Origin: Clostridiales bacterium
GTDB taxonomy: Bacteria > Bacillota > Clostridia > DUOD01
Direction: 5' to 3'
Length of the DNA: 64,000 nt
NCBI GenBank assembly: GCA_012838995.1
Contig: DUOD01000011.1
Coordinates: forward strand, 1 to 64,000
The translations under genes were made by a program, and so were the position numbers. The notes under the pieces were generated by a model that saw only the letters and a list, made by a program, of their open reading frames with translations, was not told where the DNA came from and ran no database searches. This document shows, piece after piece, positions 1 through 10,592 of the stretch (position 1 is the first letter of the stretch; the number at the start of each line of letters is the position of its first letter).

Positions 1-161
1 ACATGCCATGTACTCATTATCAACAGCTTTCGCGGCATAAATGCTTTGATCCGGTTGATAGTATTAATCTTCTTTATTATACTGGCTGGACAACCGAGGG
101 AATTTACACACTAATTTGGACTTGACTTACTTTTTAGTTACATTAGTGAGTAGTTTAATAA

Positions 162-190
162 ATAAAACCCCAGCATTGTTACTGGGGCTA
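162..190 (-). terminator. Rho-independent terminator downstream of the cold-shock gene
   Basis: CCCCAG-N8-CTGGGG stem followed on the minus strand by TTTTATT. Confidence 0.7.
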
Positions 191-236
191 TATTGCTACC
201 TTTATAATATTATATATTAAAAATATTGTGATCTTA

Positions 237-437
237 TTATATTGATCTTACATTGGCTGCCTGAGGGCCTTTTGCTCCTTCAACTATATCAAACTCAACT
301 TCCTGTCCTTCTTCCAATGTTTTGAATCCGTCTTTGTCTATTGCAGTATAATGAACAAAAACGTCATCTCCTTCTTCTCTTTCGATGAATCCAAACCCCT
401 TTTTAACATTAAACCATTTTACTTTACCCTTTTCCAT
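237..437 (-). CDS. cspA: Cold-shock protein (CspA family)
   Basis: [33 protein letters not shown] with RNP1/RNP2 motifs, 66 aa. Confidence 0.95.
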   Translation of the reverse strand: MEKGKVKWFNVKKGFGFIEREEGDDVFVHYTAIDKDGFKTLEEGQEVEFDIVEGAKGPQAANVRSI

Positions 438-493
438 GTTATTACATTCCTCCTAAATTGATTATATTTATTATATTTAATTTTAAGGTAGCT

Positions 494-1255
494 TTAAATC
501 TTACTACATACGAAGGTCAGACGTTCTGTCCTGTCACTGGGTTTCCTGTCGGTATAATTGTCATAAACACTTACATTGCTAAATCCGGCTTGTACTAACA
601 TATCCAGCACCTCGTTCAATTCATAAGCCCTTTGGCAGTGGACTTCGTCAAACCTTTGATATAGTTGGCCCTCTTTTTTAAAAAAGGTTATATAATATTC
701 ACACACCTTTGTATGGCCATCATAATTACCCTGCCATACATAGTATATTCCATTTTTGTCCCAAATAAAAGTGTTATTGTTTATATTTTTAATTCTATAT
801 GGGGTATTTAAGTCAAAAATGAAAATACCGCCTTTGTTTAATATATTATACAACTTTTTTAGTAGTTTTGCCAATGCCGGGGCATCCAAAATATAATTAA
901 GACAATCGCAGGTTGACAACAGGCAATCAAAGGCCATGGGAATATTTAAATCCTCCATTTTCTGTTGTATAAACAATATATCCAAACCCTTATCCATTGC
1001 CTTGTCTTTGGCAATTGCCAGCATATCCTCGGAAGCATCCACACCTACCAGGGAAAACCCCTTTTGGGCCAAGGGAATGGTAACATTGCCTGTACCGCAT
1101 CCTAAATCCAATATACTGCCACATGAAAAAGAGTATTTTCCAAATATACCCAGTATAAATGCTACCCATTGGTTATAATCTACATCTTCCATTAAACTAT
1201 CGTAAATATATGCAAATTCTTTATAGCCGGGTTTACCGCCAAAAGCACTACTCAT
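494..1255 (-). CDS. Class I SAM-dependent methyltransferase
   Basis: ILDLGCGTGNVTIPLAQKGFSLVGVDASEDML motif. Confidence 0.9.
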   Translation of the reverse strand: MSSAFGGKPGYKEFAYIYDSLMEDVDYNQWVAFILGIFGKYSFSCGSILDLGCGTGNVTIPLAQKGFSLVGVDASEDMLAIAKDKAMDKGLDILFIQQKMEDLNIPMAFDCLLSTCDCLNYILDAPALAKLLKKLYNILNKGGIFIFDLNTPYRIKNINNNTFIWDKNGIYYVWQGNYDGHTKVCEYYITFFKKEGQLYQRFDEVHCQRAYELNEVLDMLVQAGFSNVSVYDNYTDRKPSDRTERLTFVCSKI

Positions 1256-1430
1256 ATCTATTCTTTTGCCGCTTTATCCTGGTCATTATTCCGCCTATCC
1301 TACCAGTTTCCTCGGCAGTCAAATACCTCCATCCCAATTTTTCTACCTTTTCTGACAACCCCAATTTTTTAGCAACTTCATATTTTAAAGCCTCGTTTTC
1401 AGATTTTTTGCTTGACTTAGCCTTTTTCAT
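1248..1430 (-). CDS. Small acid-soluble spore protein, alpha/beta type
   Basis: LKYEVAKKLGLSEKVEKLGWRYLTAEETGRIGGIMTRIKR resembles the SASP alpha/beta signature. Confidence 0.88.
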   Translation of the reverse strand: MKKAKSSKKSENEALKYEVAKKLGLSEKVEKLGWRYLTAEETGRIGGIMTRIKRQKNRYE

Positions 1431-1547
1431 AATATCCCTCCTTACAAGGATATTATGAAAGTTTACCGTCTGTTTTATGCATTCTTATAATAATGGCCAT
1501 GCCCCTATAGCCAACTTTTATCCGTTAAGCTGGCTAACGAACTTTAA

Positions 1548-2705
1548 TCATACATTCAACGGGTTTTCCAATATGGTTTTAAAGACACTGACGCCTTTTA
1601 ATAATACTTCTTCATCAAAATCAAATTTGTCACTGTGCAGTGGATGTATATAGCCTTTGTGTTTATTCCTGGTGCCCAGCAACATGAACAGGCCGGGCAC
1701 CTCCCTTTGATAAAAGGAAAAATCCTCTGCTATCATAAGGGGCTCAACCGTCGTCCTCTCCTCCGGTGGAAACATGGCCATTACCTGTTCCGTTAAATGG
1801 GGATGGTTATACACAACCGGATAATTGATAAGCTCGGTATACTCTATTTTTGCACCCCACGACTTCTCCAATCCCTTTATTATATCTTTGATTTTTTTAA
1901 CCGCCGTGTCGTTGCACTCCTCGTTAAAGGTCCTTAATATACCCTCCAATAAAGTCTTTTTAGCAATTATATTCCGCCTTTGACCACCCGAAATCCTACC
2001 AAAGGTAATCAGCGCGGCATCGTAGGGATTGATGCTCCTGGTCAACATTGACTGAATCATATTTATCAACTGGGCGGCTATTGTTATGGTATCGATACCC
2101 AAATGGGGCATTGCACCATGGGCTGACCTTCCGCGAATTTCCACGTCGAATTCAACGGTTTGGGCCATCAAAGGACCCTTTTGTATAACAACCCTACCCT
2201 GTTCAACCCCGGGAAATAAATGGATGCCGAATATACAGTCCACCTTGGGATTGTCCAAAACACACTCTTCTATCATCCTCTTGGCTCCGCCGACTGATTC
2301 TTCAGCCGGTTGGAAAATTAATACTACATTTTTTGTAAGCTTTGCCCTATTCAGCGAAAGGTATTTGGCAAGTCCCAACAATATGGCCATATGACCGTCA
2401 TGGCCACAAGCATGCATAACATTTTTCACCTTGGACTTATAGGGCACATCGTTCTTTTCCTGTATGCCTTCCAACGCGTCCATATCACTCCTAAAAGCAA
2501 CGGTTTGTTGCGCGTCTTTGGCAAATAACACGGCCTTTATACCGGTTTGGGCCAAAATTTCCACCCTGTCAAAACCCAGAGATTCTAAATATTCTTTGAT
2601 GAAACTACTGGTGCTATATTCCTTATACCCGATTTCAGGGTTTTGGTGAATATGTCTTCGTATGCTAACCATTTCCTCTTTTAAGGCTTCTATTTTAACA
2701 TCCAT
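1548..2705 (-). CDS. M20 family amidohydrolase (N-acyl-amino-acid / N-acetyldiaminopimelate deacetylase-like)
   Basis: RRHIHQNPEIGYKEY, MHACGHDGHMAILLG, PAEE motifs. Start set at internal MDVKIEAL; the ORF extends to 2753. Confidence 0.88.
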   Translation of the reverse strand: MDVKIEALKEEMVSIRRHIHQNPEIGYKEYSTSSFIKEYLESLGFDRVEILAQTGIKAVLFAKDAQQTVAFRSDMDALEGIQEKNDVPYKSKVKNVMHACGHDGHMAILLGLAKYLSLNRAKLTKNVVLIFQPAEESVGGAKRMIEECVLDNPKVDCIFGIHLFPGVEQGRVVIQKGPLMAQTVEFDVEIRGRSAHGAMPHLGIDTITIAAQLINMIQSMLTRSINPYDAALITFGRISGGQRRNIIAKKTLLEGILRTFNEECNDTAVKKIKDIIKGLEKSWGAKIEYTELINYPVVYNHPHLTEQVMAMFPPEERTTVEPLMIAEDFSFYQREVPGLFMLLGTRNKHKGYIHPLHSDKFDFDEEVLLKGVSVFKTILENPLNV

Positions 2706-2885
2706 GTTCAAAACACCTATCTCTACATTTGTCGTATAATTTTTATTATACATTTTATCCCCCGGTTATATCAACCAAATATTATGCACTGCTCCATCCA
2801 AAACCTTTTGCTTAGTATTATATAAAATATATTTACAACGGGCAAAAAAATCTAATTCATCGGCCAAAAAAATAACCGCCTTTGA

Positions 2886-2914
2886 TTGACTTTTATTCCA
2901 TACAATGATATTAT
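2886..2914 (+). promoter_or_regulatory. Sigma-A-like promoter upstream of the lysine riboswitch
   Basis: TTGACT (2886-2891), 17-bp spacer, TATTAT (2909-2914). Confidence 0.65.
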
Positions 2915-2944
2915 GATTGGGATAATAGAATATTTACAAAAAAC

Positions 2945-3125
2945 AGTTTAGAGGCGCACTTTTTATGAGTAGGTTTATGGAGAAATATGGGCATCTATGA
3001 AATAAACTGAAAGGAAAAAGTGCCGAAGGATATAATACCCATAAATTATATCCTGGTCCTACAGCTAATAACTGTAAGACTGTCATCAAGAAACTTGATG
3101 GAGAGCTAACTGTTTTTATAGAAAG
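2945..3125 (+). promoter_or_regulatory. Lysine riboswitch (L-box)
   Basis: Conserved blocks AGAGGCGCACTTTTTATGAGTA, AAGTGCCGAAGGATAT, CAGCTAATAACTGTAAGACTGTCAT and TGATGGAGAGCTAAC, upstream of asd-dapA-dapB. Confidence 0.93.
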
Positions 3126-3172
3126 GTAAGGAAGTAGTTTCATTCCTTTGTTGTTTACTATGAAAACAGGAC

Positions 3173-3202
3173 GGCTGGTTATCATCAACCAGTCTTTTTT
3201 TA
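3173..3202 (+). terminator. Terminator stem of the lysine riboswitch leader
   Basis: GGCTGGTT-loop-AACCAGTC followed by TTTTTTT, just before the asd RBS. Confidence 0.8.
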
Positions 3203-3248
3203 ACAAGTTTTATAATAAACTGTATATTAAATTGAGGAGGACATAATC

Positions 3249-4253
3249 ATGAAAGCTTATAATTTAGCAGTTGTAGGCGCCACCGGTATGGTGGGACGAA
3301 AATTTTTACAGATACTGGAAGAGAAGAAACTGCCCATTGAAAATTATTATTTTTTCTCGTCGGCCCGTTCGGCAGGCAAACAAATAGAATTCATGGGGAA
3401 AAAATATACCGTTGAAAAGTTAACCGAAAATGCCCTGGATAATAAAAAAATCGATATCGCATTATTTTCGGCCGGAGGCAGTACAAGTAAAAAATTTGCA
3501 CCTGTTTTTGTATCAAAGGGCTCGGTGGTTATAGATAACAGCAGCGCATGGAGGATGGACGATAAAGTGCCCTTGGTTGTACCGGAGGTAAACCCTGAAG
3601 CAATTAAAAGCCACAAAGGTATAATAGCCAACCCAAACTGCTCAACCATCCAAGCAGTAGTGGCATTAAAACCCCTCCACGACAAATATAAAATAAAGCG
3701 CATTGTATATTCAACATACCAAGCCGTTTCAGGTGCCGGTATGGGCGGTTATCAGGACTTGGAAATGGGCCTTAAGGGCGAAAAACCGAAAAAGTTTCCA
3801 CATCCGATAGCCGGTAACTGCCTACCCCATATAGATGAATTTTTACCCAACGGATATACTAAGGAAGAAATGAAAATGATAAACGAAACCAAAAAAATTC
3901 TCAATGACTATAGCCTGAAGATAACCGCAACAACGGTAAGGGTTCCGGTATTCCACGGTCACAGCGAGTCCATCAATGTTGAATTCGAAAGGGATTTTGA
4001 TCTGGATGAATTGAAACAAACCCTATCCCAAGCACCCGGCATAATAGTTATAGATAACCCGGAAAAACTCGAGTATCCTATGCCCATATATGCCGAAGAT
4101 AAGGATGAAGTATTTGTTGGACGTATAAGAAGGGATGAAAGCGTAAAAAGCGGAGTAAATCTTTGGGTTGTGGCAGACAATATCAGAAAAGGTGCGGCTA
4201 CCAATACCGTGCAAATTGCACAACAGCTGATAAAATTTTGGGAAGAACGGTAA
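3249..4253 (+). CDS. asd: Aspartate-semialdehyde dehydrogenase
   Basis: VGATGMVGRKF, NPNCSTIQ catalytic Cys motif; RBS GAGGAGG. Confidence 0.95.
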   Translation: MKAYNLAVVGATGMVGRKFLQILEEKKLPIENYYFFSSARSAGKQIEFMGKKYTVEKLTENALDNKKIDIALFSAGGSTSKKFAPVFVSKGSVVIDNSSAWRMDDKVPLVVPEVNPEAIKSHKGIIANPNCSTIQAVVALKPLHDKYKIKRIVYSTYQAVSGAGMGGYQDLEMGLKGEKPKKFPHPIAGNCLPHIDEFLPNGYTKEEMKMINETKKILNDYSLKITATTVRVPVFHGHSESINVEFERDFDLDELKQTLSQAPGIIVIDNPEKLEYPMPIYAEDKDEVFVGRIRRDESVKSGVNLWVVADNIRKGAATNTVQIAQQLIKFWEER

Positions 4254-4277
4254 TAAATTTTGGAGGAGATGATTAAT

Positions 4278-5162
4278 GTGAGCATTTTTAAAGGTTCAGG
4301 CGTAGCTATAGTTACACCCTTTAGCGATAAAGGCATAAATTTCGATGCCTTTGAAAGACATATTGAATTCCAGATAGCCAACAAAACGGACGCCATAATA
4401 GTATGCGGTACCACCGGGGAACCATCCACCATGACAAAGGATGAGAAAGAAGCGGTAATAAAGTTTGCCGTTGATAAGGTGAATAAAAGGGTGCCGGTAA
4501 TAGCCGGTACCGGTGGAAATAATACCGCTGAGGTCGTAGAAGCATCGAAAAAGGCTGAGGCTTTGGGAGCTGACGGGTTGCTTGTAGTAACGCCATATTA
4601 CAATAGAGCAACCCAAAGGGGATTGATCGAGCATTATAAAAGAATCAATGATGCTGTTAATATCCCAATAATCGTTTATAACGTACCCGGCCGTACAACG
4701 GTAAACATAACTCCTGAAACCCTAAAGGAATTAAGCAACTTGGAAAATATTAAGGGGATGAAAGAAGCCAGCGGCAATATAGTGCAAATTACCGAAATGG
4801 CCCGATTGTGCGGTGATAAAATCGACCTGTATTCCGGTAACGACGACCATATAGTCCCCGTACTGTCTGTAGGCGGTATTGGCGTAATCTCGGTAGTTGC
4901 TAACATAGCACCCAGGGATACCCATGACTTGGTAATGAAGTTTTTGGACGGCGATATTGTCGGCAGCAGACAACTCCAATTTAAGCTAAATCCATTGGTT
5001 AAAGCGTTATTCCTCGAAGTCAATCCCATTCCAGTAAAAACGGCTTTAAATCTTATAGGCTTTGATGCCGGCAAACCAAGACTGCCCCTTACACCCATGG
5101 CGGATAACAATTTGGAAATATTAAAGAAAAGATTAACAGAATACGGTTTTCAATTAAAATAA
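4278..5162 (+). CDS. dapA: 4-hydroxy-tetrahydrodipicolinate synthase
   Basis: GVAIVTPF, GTTGEPSTM, YNVPGRT, KEASGN motifs. GTG start at 4278 preferred because of the upstream GGAGG; the ORF opens at TTG 4260. Confidence 0.95.
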   Translation: MSIFKGSGVAIVTPFSDKGINFDAFERHIEFQIANKTDAIIVCGTTGEPSTMTKDEKEAVIKFAVDKVNKRVPVIAGTGGNNTAEVVEASKKAEALGADGLLVVTPYYNRATQRGLIEHYKRINDAVNIPIIVYNVPGRTTVNITPETLKELSNLENIKGMKEASGNIVQITEMARLCGDKIDLYSGNDDHIVPVLSVGGIGVISVVANIAPRDTHDLVMKFLDGDIVGSRQLQFKLNPLVKALFLEVNPIPVKTALNLIGFDAGKPRLPLTPMADNNLEILKKRLTEYGFQLK

Positions 5163-5178
5163 GGAGTGAAGCAACTTT

Positions 5179-6399
5179 ATGATAAATGTGGTGGTAATTG
5201 GCTGCAATGGTAAAATGGGTCAGGCTGTAATGAAAGTAGCACAAGAAGATCCAGAGGTTACTGTTGTGGCGGGCATAGATAAATGCCTCGAAGTTAAGAA
5301 TGACTGTATACCCGTTTTTTCAAGCTTAGATAAATGTAATACGAAACCTGATGTAATCATAGATTTTTCCAGGCCTGAAGCCCTATATGATATCATTCAA
5401 TGCGCCAAGGCCAATAAAATTCCCTTGGTTATTGCAACTACAGGCTACTCTGATAAAGAATACCAAATGTTAGAAGACGCTTCCCAGGAAATACCCATAT
5501 TTATTTCCTCCAATATGGCCTTGGGCGTAAATGTAATGGTCGACCTTGTAAAAAAGGCCACCAGCGTGTTGGAAGACGGTTTCGACATTGAAATTATAGA
5601 AAAACATCATAACAAAAAAATAGACGCCCCTAGCGGTACCGCCCTAACCTTGGCAAAATCAATCAACGACGTTCTCCGCAGTTCAAGGAATTTTGTTTTC
5701 GGAAGAGATCCTAAATCAAATAAGCGCTCCTCCTCAGAGATAGGCATCCATGCCGTAAGGGGTGGCACCATAGTGGGTGAACATACCGTACTATACGCCG
5801 GTCGTGATGAGGTATTGGAAATCAAACATACTGCCCTGTCCAGGGAAATATTTGCAGCAGGGTCTATAGAGGCAGCAAAGTATATTGTCAATAAAGAACC
5901 CGGCCTCTATCATATGGAAAATTTAGTATCGGAAAAGAGCCTGGTTACCAATATATACACATCCAATACCGATGCCATGATTACTTTAAACAATATACCG
6001 CAACAACCGAGCATAATAGCCGAAATTTTTAACAGCATTGCCGAAAGAAAGATAAATATAGATATGATAAGTCAAACGGCACCTGTAGACGACCTTGTCG
6101 ACATATCCTTTAGCATGCCCGAGCATCAGCTCAACCAAGCCATTGAATGCATAGGCAAATTTAAAGACAGGCTGCCTAAATTAAGAATGGACATCTTTAC
6201 CGAGGTTACCAAGCTGACGGTAGAAGGCCAGGGAATGGAAAGACAATCAGGAGTTGCAGCAAAAATGTTTAGCATCTTGGCGGAACAGAATATCCAAATA
6301 AAGATAATTACAACTTCAGAAACTAAGATTACCTACATTATAGATCAAATAGACGAAAAGCCAGCCGTGGAGGCAATAACCCGGGCCTTTGGGCTTTAA
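5179..6399 (+). CDS. dapB: 4-hydroxy-tetrahydrodipicolinate reductase with C-terminal LysC-type tandem ACT domains
   Basis: DapB motifs VIGCNGKMGQAV, EIIEKHHNKKIDAPSGTA, GLYHMENL, followed in frame by about 150 aa resembling the aspartokinase regulatory ACT pair (ERKINIDMISQ...DISFSM, GMERQSGVAAKMFSILAEQNIQIKIITTSETKITYIID). Confidence 0.9.
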   Translation: MINVVVIGCNGKMGQAVMKVAQEDPEVTVVAGIDKCLEVKNDCIPVFSSLDKCNTKPDVIIDFSRPEALYDIIQCAKANKIPLVIATTGYSDKEYQMLEDASQEIPIFISSNMALGVNVMVDLVKKATSVLEDGFDIEIIEKHHNKKIDAPSGTALTLAKSINDVLRSSRNFVFGRDPKSNKRSSSEIGIHAVRGGTIVGEHTVLYAGRDEVLEIKHTALSREIFAAGSIEAAKYIVNKEPGLYHMENLVSEKSLVTNIYTSNTDAMITLNNIPQQPSIIAEIFNSIAERKINIDMISQTAPVDDLVDISFSMPEHQLNQAIECIGKFKDRLPKLRMDIFTEVTKLTVEGQGMERQSGVAAKMFSILAEQNIQIKIITTSETKITYIIDQIDEKPAVEAITRAFGL

Positions 6400-6448
6400 A
6401 ACTTAGATTCTAACCCATCACAAACCCTATTTTTCATAAAACAGAATT

Positions 6449-6494
6449 AAAAAGGGAGTTGCGCAAATTGCATCTTTGCACAACTCCCTTTTTA
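6449..6494 (+). terminator. Terminator of the asd-dapA-dapB operon
   Basis: AAAAAGGGAGTTGCGCAAA...TTTGCACAACTCCCTTTTT. Confidence 0.85.
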
Positions 6495-6556
6495 TGCATT
6501 ATACCCTTGTTGCAAAGTCTTCCGGATGTCGTGGTTAAAGGGTCGTCATCACTTTA

Positions 6557-7087
6557 TTAATACTCTATGCCCTTTCTTGCCTTTACGCCTTTATTCATAT
6601 AATGTTTCACCTGCTTCATCTCCGTTATCAGGTCTGCTTTTTTTGCCAAAAGTTTGGGGACATCCCGGCCTGTTATTACTACCTCCATACCCTGGGGTTT
6701 TTGATCCAGCAGATGGCAAAGGGTGCTTTCTTGTAATAATCCATTGTTTACGGCACCTATTATTTCATCCAATATTAACAAGTCGCACATGTTATTTTCC
6801 AGAATATTTTTGATGAAGGCAAGCCCCCTTTGCATATCATCCTTGAGCTCATTCCTTTCAATATCCGATAAATGCCAGAAGAACTCCTTGCATTGGCAAA
6901 ACCTGTAGATCTCAAAGTGGGGCCTTACATATTCTATGGAATGCAGCTCCCCTGTATCCCTGCCCTTTAAAAACTGTATCATAATTACCTTAAACCCACC
7001 GCCTATGGCCCTAAAGGCAAGGCCCAAGGCTGCTGTCGTTTTTCCTTTGCCGTCCCCCGTATATACTTGGATATAACCCTTCTCCAT
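6557..7087 (-). CDS. cobO: Cob(I)yrinic acid a,c-diamide adenosyltransferase (CobO/BtuR/CobA family)
   Basis: GYIQVYTGDGKGKTTAALGLAFRA P-loop, LLILDEIIGA. Confidence 0.92.
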   Translation of the reverse strand: MEKGYIQVYTGDGKGKTTAALGLAFRAIGGGFKVIMIQFLKGRDTGELHSIEYVRPHFEIYRFCQCKEFFWHLSDIERNELKDDMQRGLAFIKNILENNMCDLLILDEIIGAVNNGLLQESTLCHLLDQKPQGMEVVITGRDVPKLLAKKADLITEMKQVKHYMNKGVKARKGIEY

Positions 7088-7127
7088 CCGTTTTCCTCCG
7101 TTTAATATGGTTTAAAAAGCAGTTATA

Positions 7128-8387
7128 TTATTTACAGCCGATGTCCCTTCTAAAATGCATATCTTTAAAGGATATCCTTTTAACGTTTTCATAGGCCTTT
7201 TCTACCGCCCCTTTTAAGGACTCACCCAAGGCAGTTATGCCCAGCACCCTGCCTCCGTTGGTATAATACTTACCATCTTTATACAAAGTACCTGCGTGAA
7301 ATACCATACAGTCGCTGTGGTTTATATCATCCAAGCCCGATATTTCGTACCCTTTTTGGTATGCCTTGGGGTATCCGCCGGAAGCCAATACAATACATGC
7401 GGCAGATCTACTGTCCCATTCCAGCTCAACTTCGTCTAATCTGCCCTCTATCGTTTTAATAAAAATATCCACCAAATCGTTTTTCAACCTAGGGATAACT
7501 ACCTGGGCCTCGGGATCGCCGAATCTTGCATTGTATTCCAGTACTTTAGGGCCCTCCTCTGTAAGCATTAAACCAAAATATAAAACTCCTTTAAAGGGAC
7601 GTCCTTCCTGTTTCATTGCTTTTATCGTCGGATGTACTATTTCATCCATCACCCGTTCATGGACTGCATCCGAATAATAGGGACTGGGAGAAAATGCGCC
7701 CATCCCTCCCGTGTTAGGACCTTCATCATTGTCATACGCCCTTTTATGGTCCTGACTGGTTACCATGGGTAGCACCGTCTCGCCGTCGGTAAAGGCGAGC
7801 AGCGATACCTCGGGTCCCGTTATAAACTGTTCGATTACCACCCTTTGGCCGGCTTGGTTGAAAATTTTCTTTACCATCATATTATCCAGGGCTTCTACCG
7901 CTTCTCCCTTATCCTTGGCTATAATCACACCCTTACCAAGGGCAAGACCGTCTGCTTTGATGACCACCGGGAAAGAACAGCATGTGGTTATGTATTCCCT
8001 GGCATCGACAAAGTTATCAAATACCCTATAGGGGGCAGTGGGAATACCGTATTTTTTCATTAAATCCTTAGCAAAAACCTTGCTACCTTCAATAGCGGCT
8101 GCCGCCTTACTAGGGCCAAAGGCCCTTATTCCTTTTTCCTCTAACTTGTCCACCGCACCTAGAGCCAAAGGATCATCCGGCGCAACCACTGCAAGGTCTA
8201 TTTTATTTTCTACAGCAAATTTTGTGATGCCACCGATATCGGTAGCAGGTATATCAACACATTGTGCCTGCTGGGATATGCCTCCGTTGCCCGGGGCACA
8301 ATATACTTCCTTTACCATACTGCTTTGTCTAATTTTCCATACAAGGGCGTGTTCCCTTCCACCGCCTCCTACTACTAATACCTTCAC
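7128..8387 (-). CDS. purD: Phosphoribosylamine--glycine ligase
   Basis: MKVLVVGGGGREHAL, NTGGMGAFSP, ARFGDPEAQ. Confidence 0.96.
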   Translation of the reverse strand: MKVLVVGGGGREHALVWKIRQSSMVKEVYCAPGNGGISQQAQCVDIPATDIGGITKFAVENKIDLAVVAPDDPLALGAVDKLEEKGIRAFGPSKAAAAIEGSKVFAKDLMKKYGIPTAPYRVFDNFVDAREYITTCCSFPVVIKADGLALGKGVIIAKDKGEAVEALDNMMVKKIFNQAGQRVVIEQFITGPEVSLLAFTDGETVLPMVTSQDHKRAYDNDEGPNTGGMGAFSPSPYYSDAVHERVMDEIVHPTIKAMKQEGRPFKGVLYFGLMLTEEGPKVLEYNARFGDPEAQVVIPRLKNDLVDIFIKTIEGRLDEVELEWDSRSAACIVLASGGYPKAYQKGYEISGLDDINHSDCMVFHAGTLYKDGKYYTNGGRVLGITALGESLKGAVEKAYENVKRISFKDMHFRRDIGCK

Positions 8388-8406
8388 TATCCAATACCTC
8401 CGTATA

Positions 8407-9951
8407 TTAATGCTTAAAATGTCTCATTTTTGTAAATACCATGGCTATACCAAATTCATCGGCCTTTTCTATGGACAGGTTATCCCTTAATGAGCCCCCT
8501 GGCTGGATTATTGCCGTCACACCTGCCTTACCGGCAGCCTCCACACAGTCGGGGAAAGGGAAGAAGGCATCCGAAGCCAAAACCGCACCCTTTATTTTTT
8601 CCCCGCTTCTTTCCACTGCCTGGGTGGTTGCCCATATTCTATTCACCTGACCGGGACCTATGCCCAGGGTTTGTTTATCCTTGCAAATAGCAATACCGTT
8701 GGATTTAGTGTGTTTTACCACCTTCCAGGCAAATAACAAATCCTCCATCTCTTTATCGGTGGGTTTCCTTTTGGTAACCACCTCGAGATTTTCCATGTCA
8801 ATTAAGATGTTGTCAATGTCCTGAACCAAAAGCCCACCGCCCACCTTTTTCATGTCCAGGGCGGTAGCCGGTAATTTAGTTGATATATCCTCCAGTTGCA
8901 ACAATCTTATATTTTTCTTTGACTTAAGTACCTCAAGTGCCTCCTGGGTAAAGGACGGTGCAACAACTATCTCAATGAAAATCTTATTTATTTCTTCCGA
9001 CGTCCTTTTGTCTATTTCTCTGTTGGCAGCCACGATACCGCCAAATATGGATACCGGATCGGATTGATAGGCCTTCATGTAGGCATCGTAAATATTGTCG
9101 GCGCTGCCTACACCACAGGGATTGGCATGTTTTACTGCCACAACGGTGGGTTCCTCAAATTCCTTGAGCAAATCTAAAGCTCCGTTGGTATCGTTTATAT
9201 TATTAAAGGACAGCTCCTTACCGTGCAACTGTACAGCCTGTGCTATGCTTCCCTTAACGGGTAGCACTTCCTTATAAAAGGCTGCAGCCTGGTGGGGATT
9301 TTCGCCGTATCTCATATCCTGGATCTTCTCAAAGGTTATGGTGAGCTTTTGAGGGAATTTCCCTAAGCCCTTATAATTCCTCAAATAACCCGCTATCATG
9401 GTATCGTACTGGCTGGTATGTTCAAAAACCTTCAGCGCCAAACTGTACCTTGTATCCGGTGTTGTATTGCCATTGGCTTTAATTTCATCCAATACCCTCT
9501 CATAATCCCCGGGATCCACCACAACGGTCACGTCTCGGTAATTCTTGGCCGCCGAACGCAGCATGGTAGGTCCGCCTATATCGATATTTTCTATGGCCTC
9601 CTCCAGGGTTACCCCGGACTTCATAATGGTATGTTTAAAGGGATACAGGTTAATTACCACCATATCTATCGTGTCAATGCCCAGTTCCTTCAACTGCTTC
9701 ATATGCTCTTCATTATCCCTAACAGCCAATAATCCGCCATGTATCTTTGGATGAAGGGTTTTCACTCTACCGTTTAAACATTCAGGAAAACCCGTAATAT
9801 CCGATACATTTATTACATCAATCCCTGCATCGCTTAAAACCCTGGCGGTACCGCCGGTGGATATTATTTCAACCCCTAGGCTATTTAAACCCTTTGCAAA
9901 TTCAACAATTCCCGTCTTATCCGACACACTTATTAAAGCCCGCTTAATCAT
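8407..9951 (-). CDS. purH: Bifunctional AICAR formyltransferase/IMP cyclohydrolase
   Basis: [30 protein letters not shown]. Confidence 0.96.
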   Translation of the reverse strand: MIKRALISVSDKTGIVEFAKGLNSLGVEIISTGGTARVLSDAGIDVINVSDITGFPECLNGRVKTLHPKIHGGLLAVRDNEEHMKQLKELGIDTIDMVVINLYPFKHTIMKSGVTLEEAIENIDIGGPTMLRSAAKNYRDVTVVVDPGDYERVLDEIKANGNTTPDTRYSLALKVFEHTSQYDTMIAGYLRNYKGLGKFPQKLTITFEKIQDMRYGENPHQAAAFYKEVLPVKGSIAQAVQLHGKELSFNNINDTNGALDLLKEFEEPTVVAVKHANPCGVGSADNIYDAYMKAYQSDPVSIFGGIVAANREIDKRTSEEINKIFIEIVVAPSFTQEALEVLKSKKNIRLLQLEDISTKLPATALDMKKVGGGLLVQDIDNILIDMENLEVVTKRKPTDKEMEDLLFAWKVVKHTKSNGIAICKDKQTLGIGPGQVNRIWATTQAVERSGEKIKGAVLASDAFFPFPDCVEAAGKAGVTAIIQPGGSLRDNLSIEKADEFGIAMVFTKMRHFKH

Positions 9952-9953
9952 AT

Positions 9954-10592
9954 TTATTCCTCCTTTTTAGTTATTGACACCCATCGTCCGTCTACCTTGA
10001 GCCTGCCCTCTACCAGCAATTTAACGGCCAGCGGCAATAACTTATGTTCAACCTCCAACACCCTTTTGGAAAGAGTGTCTACGGTATCCCCTTCCTGCAC
10101 TTCCACTGCCTGTTGCAAAATTATGGGGCCGGTATCGGCCTGTTCGTCAACGAAATGGACGGTGGCGCCGGTTAGCTTTACTCCGTAATCCAAAACGGCT
10201 TTATGTACCCTGCTGCCGTAAAACCCCATACCGCAAAAACTGGGAATTAACGAAGGATGGATGTTTATTATCTTATACCTATATGCATCTACAATTTCCG
10301 GTGCCAGTATGCTTAGGTAACCGGCAAGCACTATATAATCAATGTCATTTTCTTTTAATACCTTTAATAAATGCCTATTGTACTCATGCTTATCCTTAAA
10401 CTCTGCCGGTGTAATTACACAGCCGGGGATTCCCGCCCCTCGTGCCCGTTCCAAAGCGAAAACCCCGGCCTTGTTGGAAATAACAATGGCGATCCTGCAA
10501 CCCTTTATATATCCGCTGTCAATAGCATCTATTATGGCTTGTAGATTGCTCCCACCGCCGGATACCATAACGGCTATTCTTTTTTGCTGCAT
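9954..10592 (-). CDS. purN: Phosphoribosylglycinamide formyltransferase
   Basis: [27 protein letters not shown]. Confidence 0.95.
   Translation of the reverse strand: MQQKRIAVMVSGGGSNLQAIIDAIDSGYIKGCRIAIVISNKAGVFALERARGAGIPGCVITPAEFKDKHEYNRHLLKVLKENDIDYIVLAGYLSILAPEIVDAYRYKIINIHPSLIPSFCGMGFYGSRVHKAVLDYGVKLTGATVHFVDEQADTGPIILQQAVEVQEGDTVDTLSKRVLEVEHKLLPLAVKLLVEGRLKVDGRWVSITKKEE

Noticed and set aside
1-117. Possible 3' end of a plus-strand ORF entering from the left edge (…LIRLIVLIFFIILAGQPREFTH*)
   Set aside because: Only 39 codons visible, no recognisable motif, start lies outside the window.
2934-3206. Minus-strand 90-aa ORF from the track
   Set aside because: Entirely antisense to the lysine riboswitch and its terminator.
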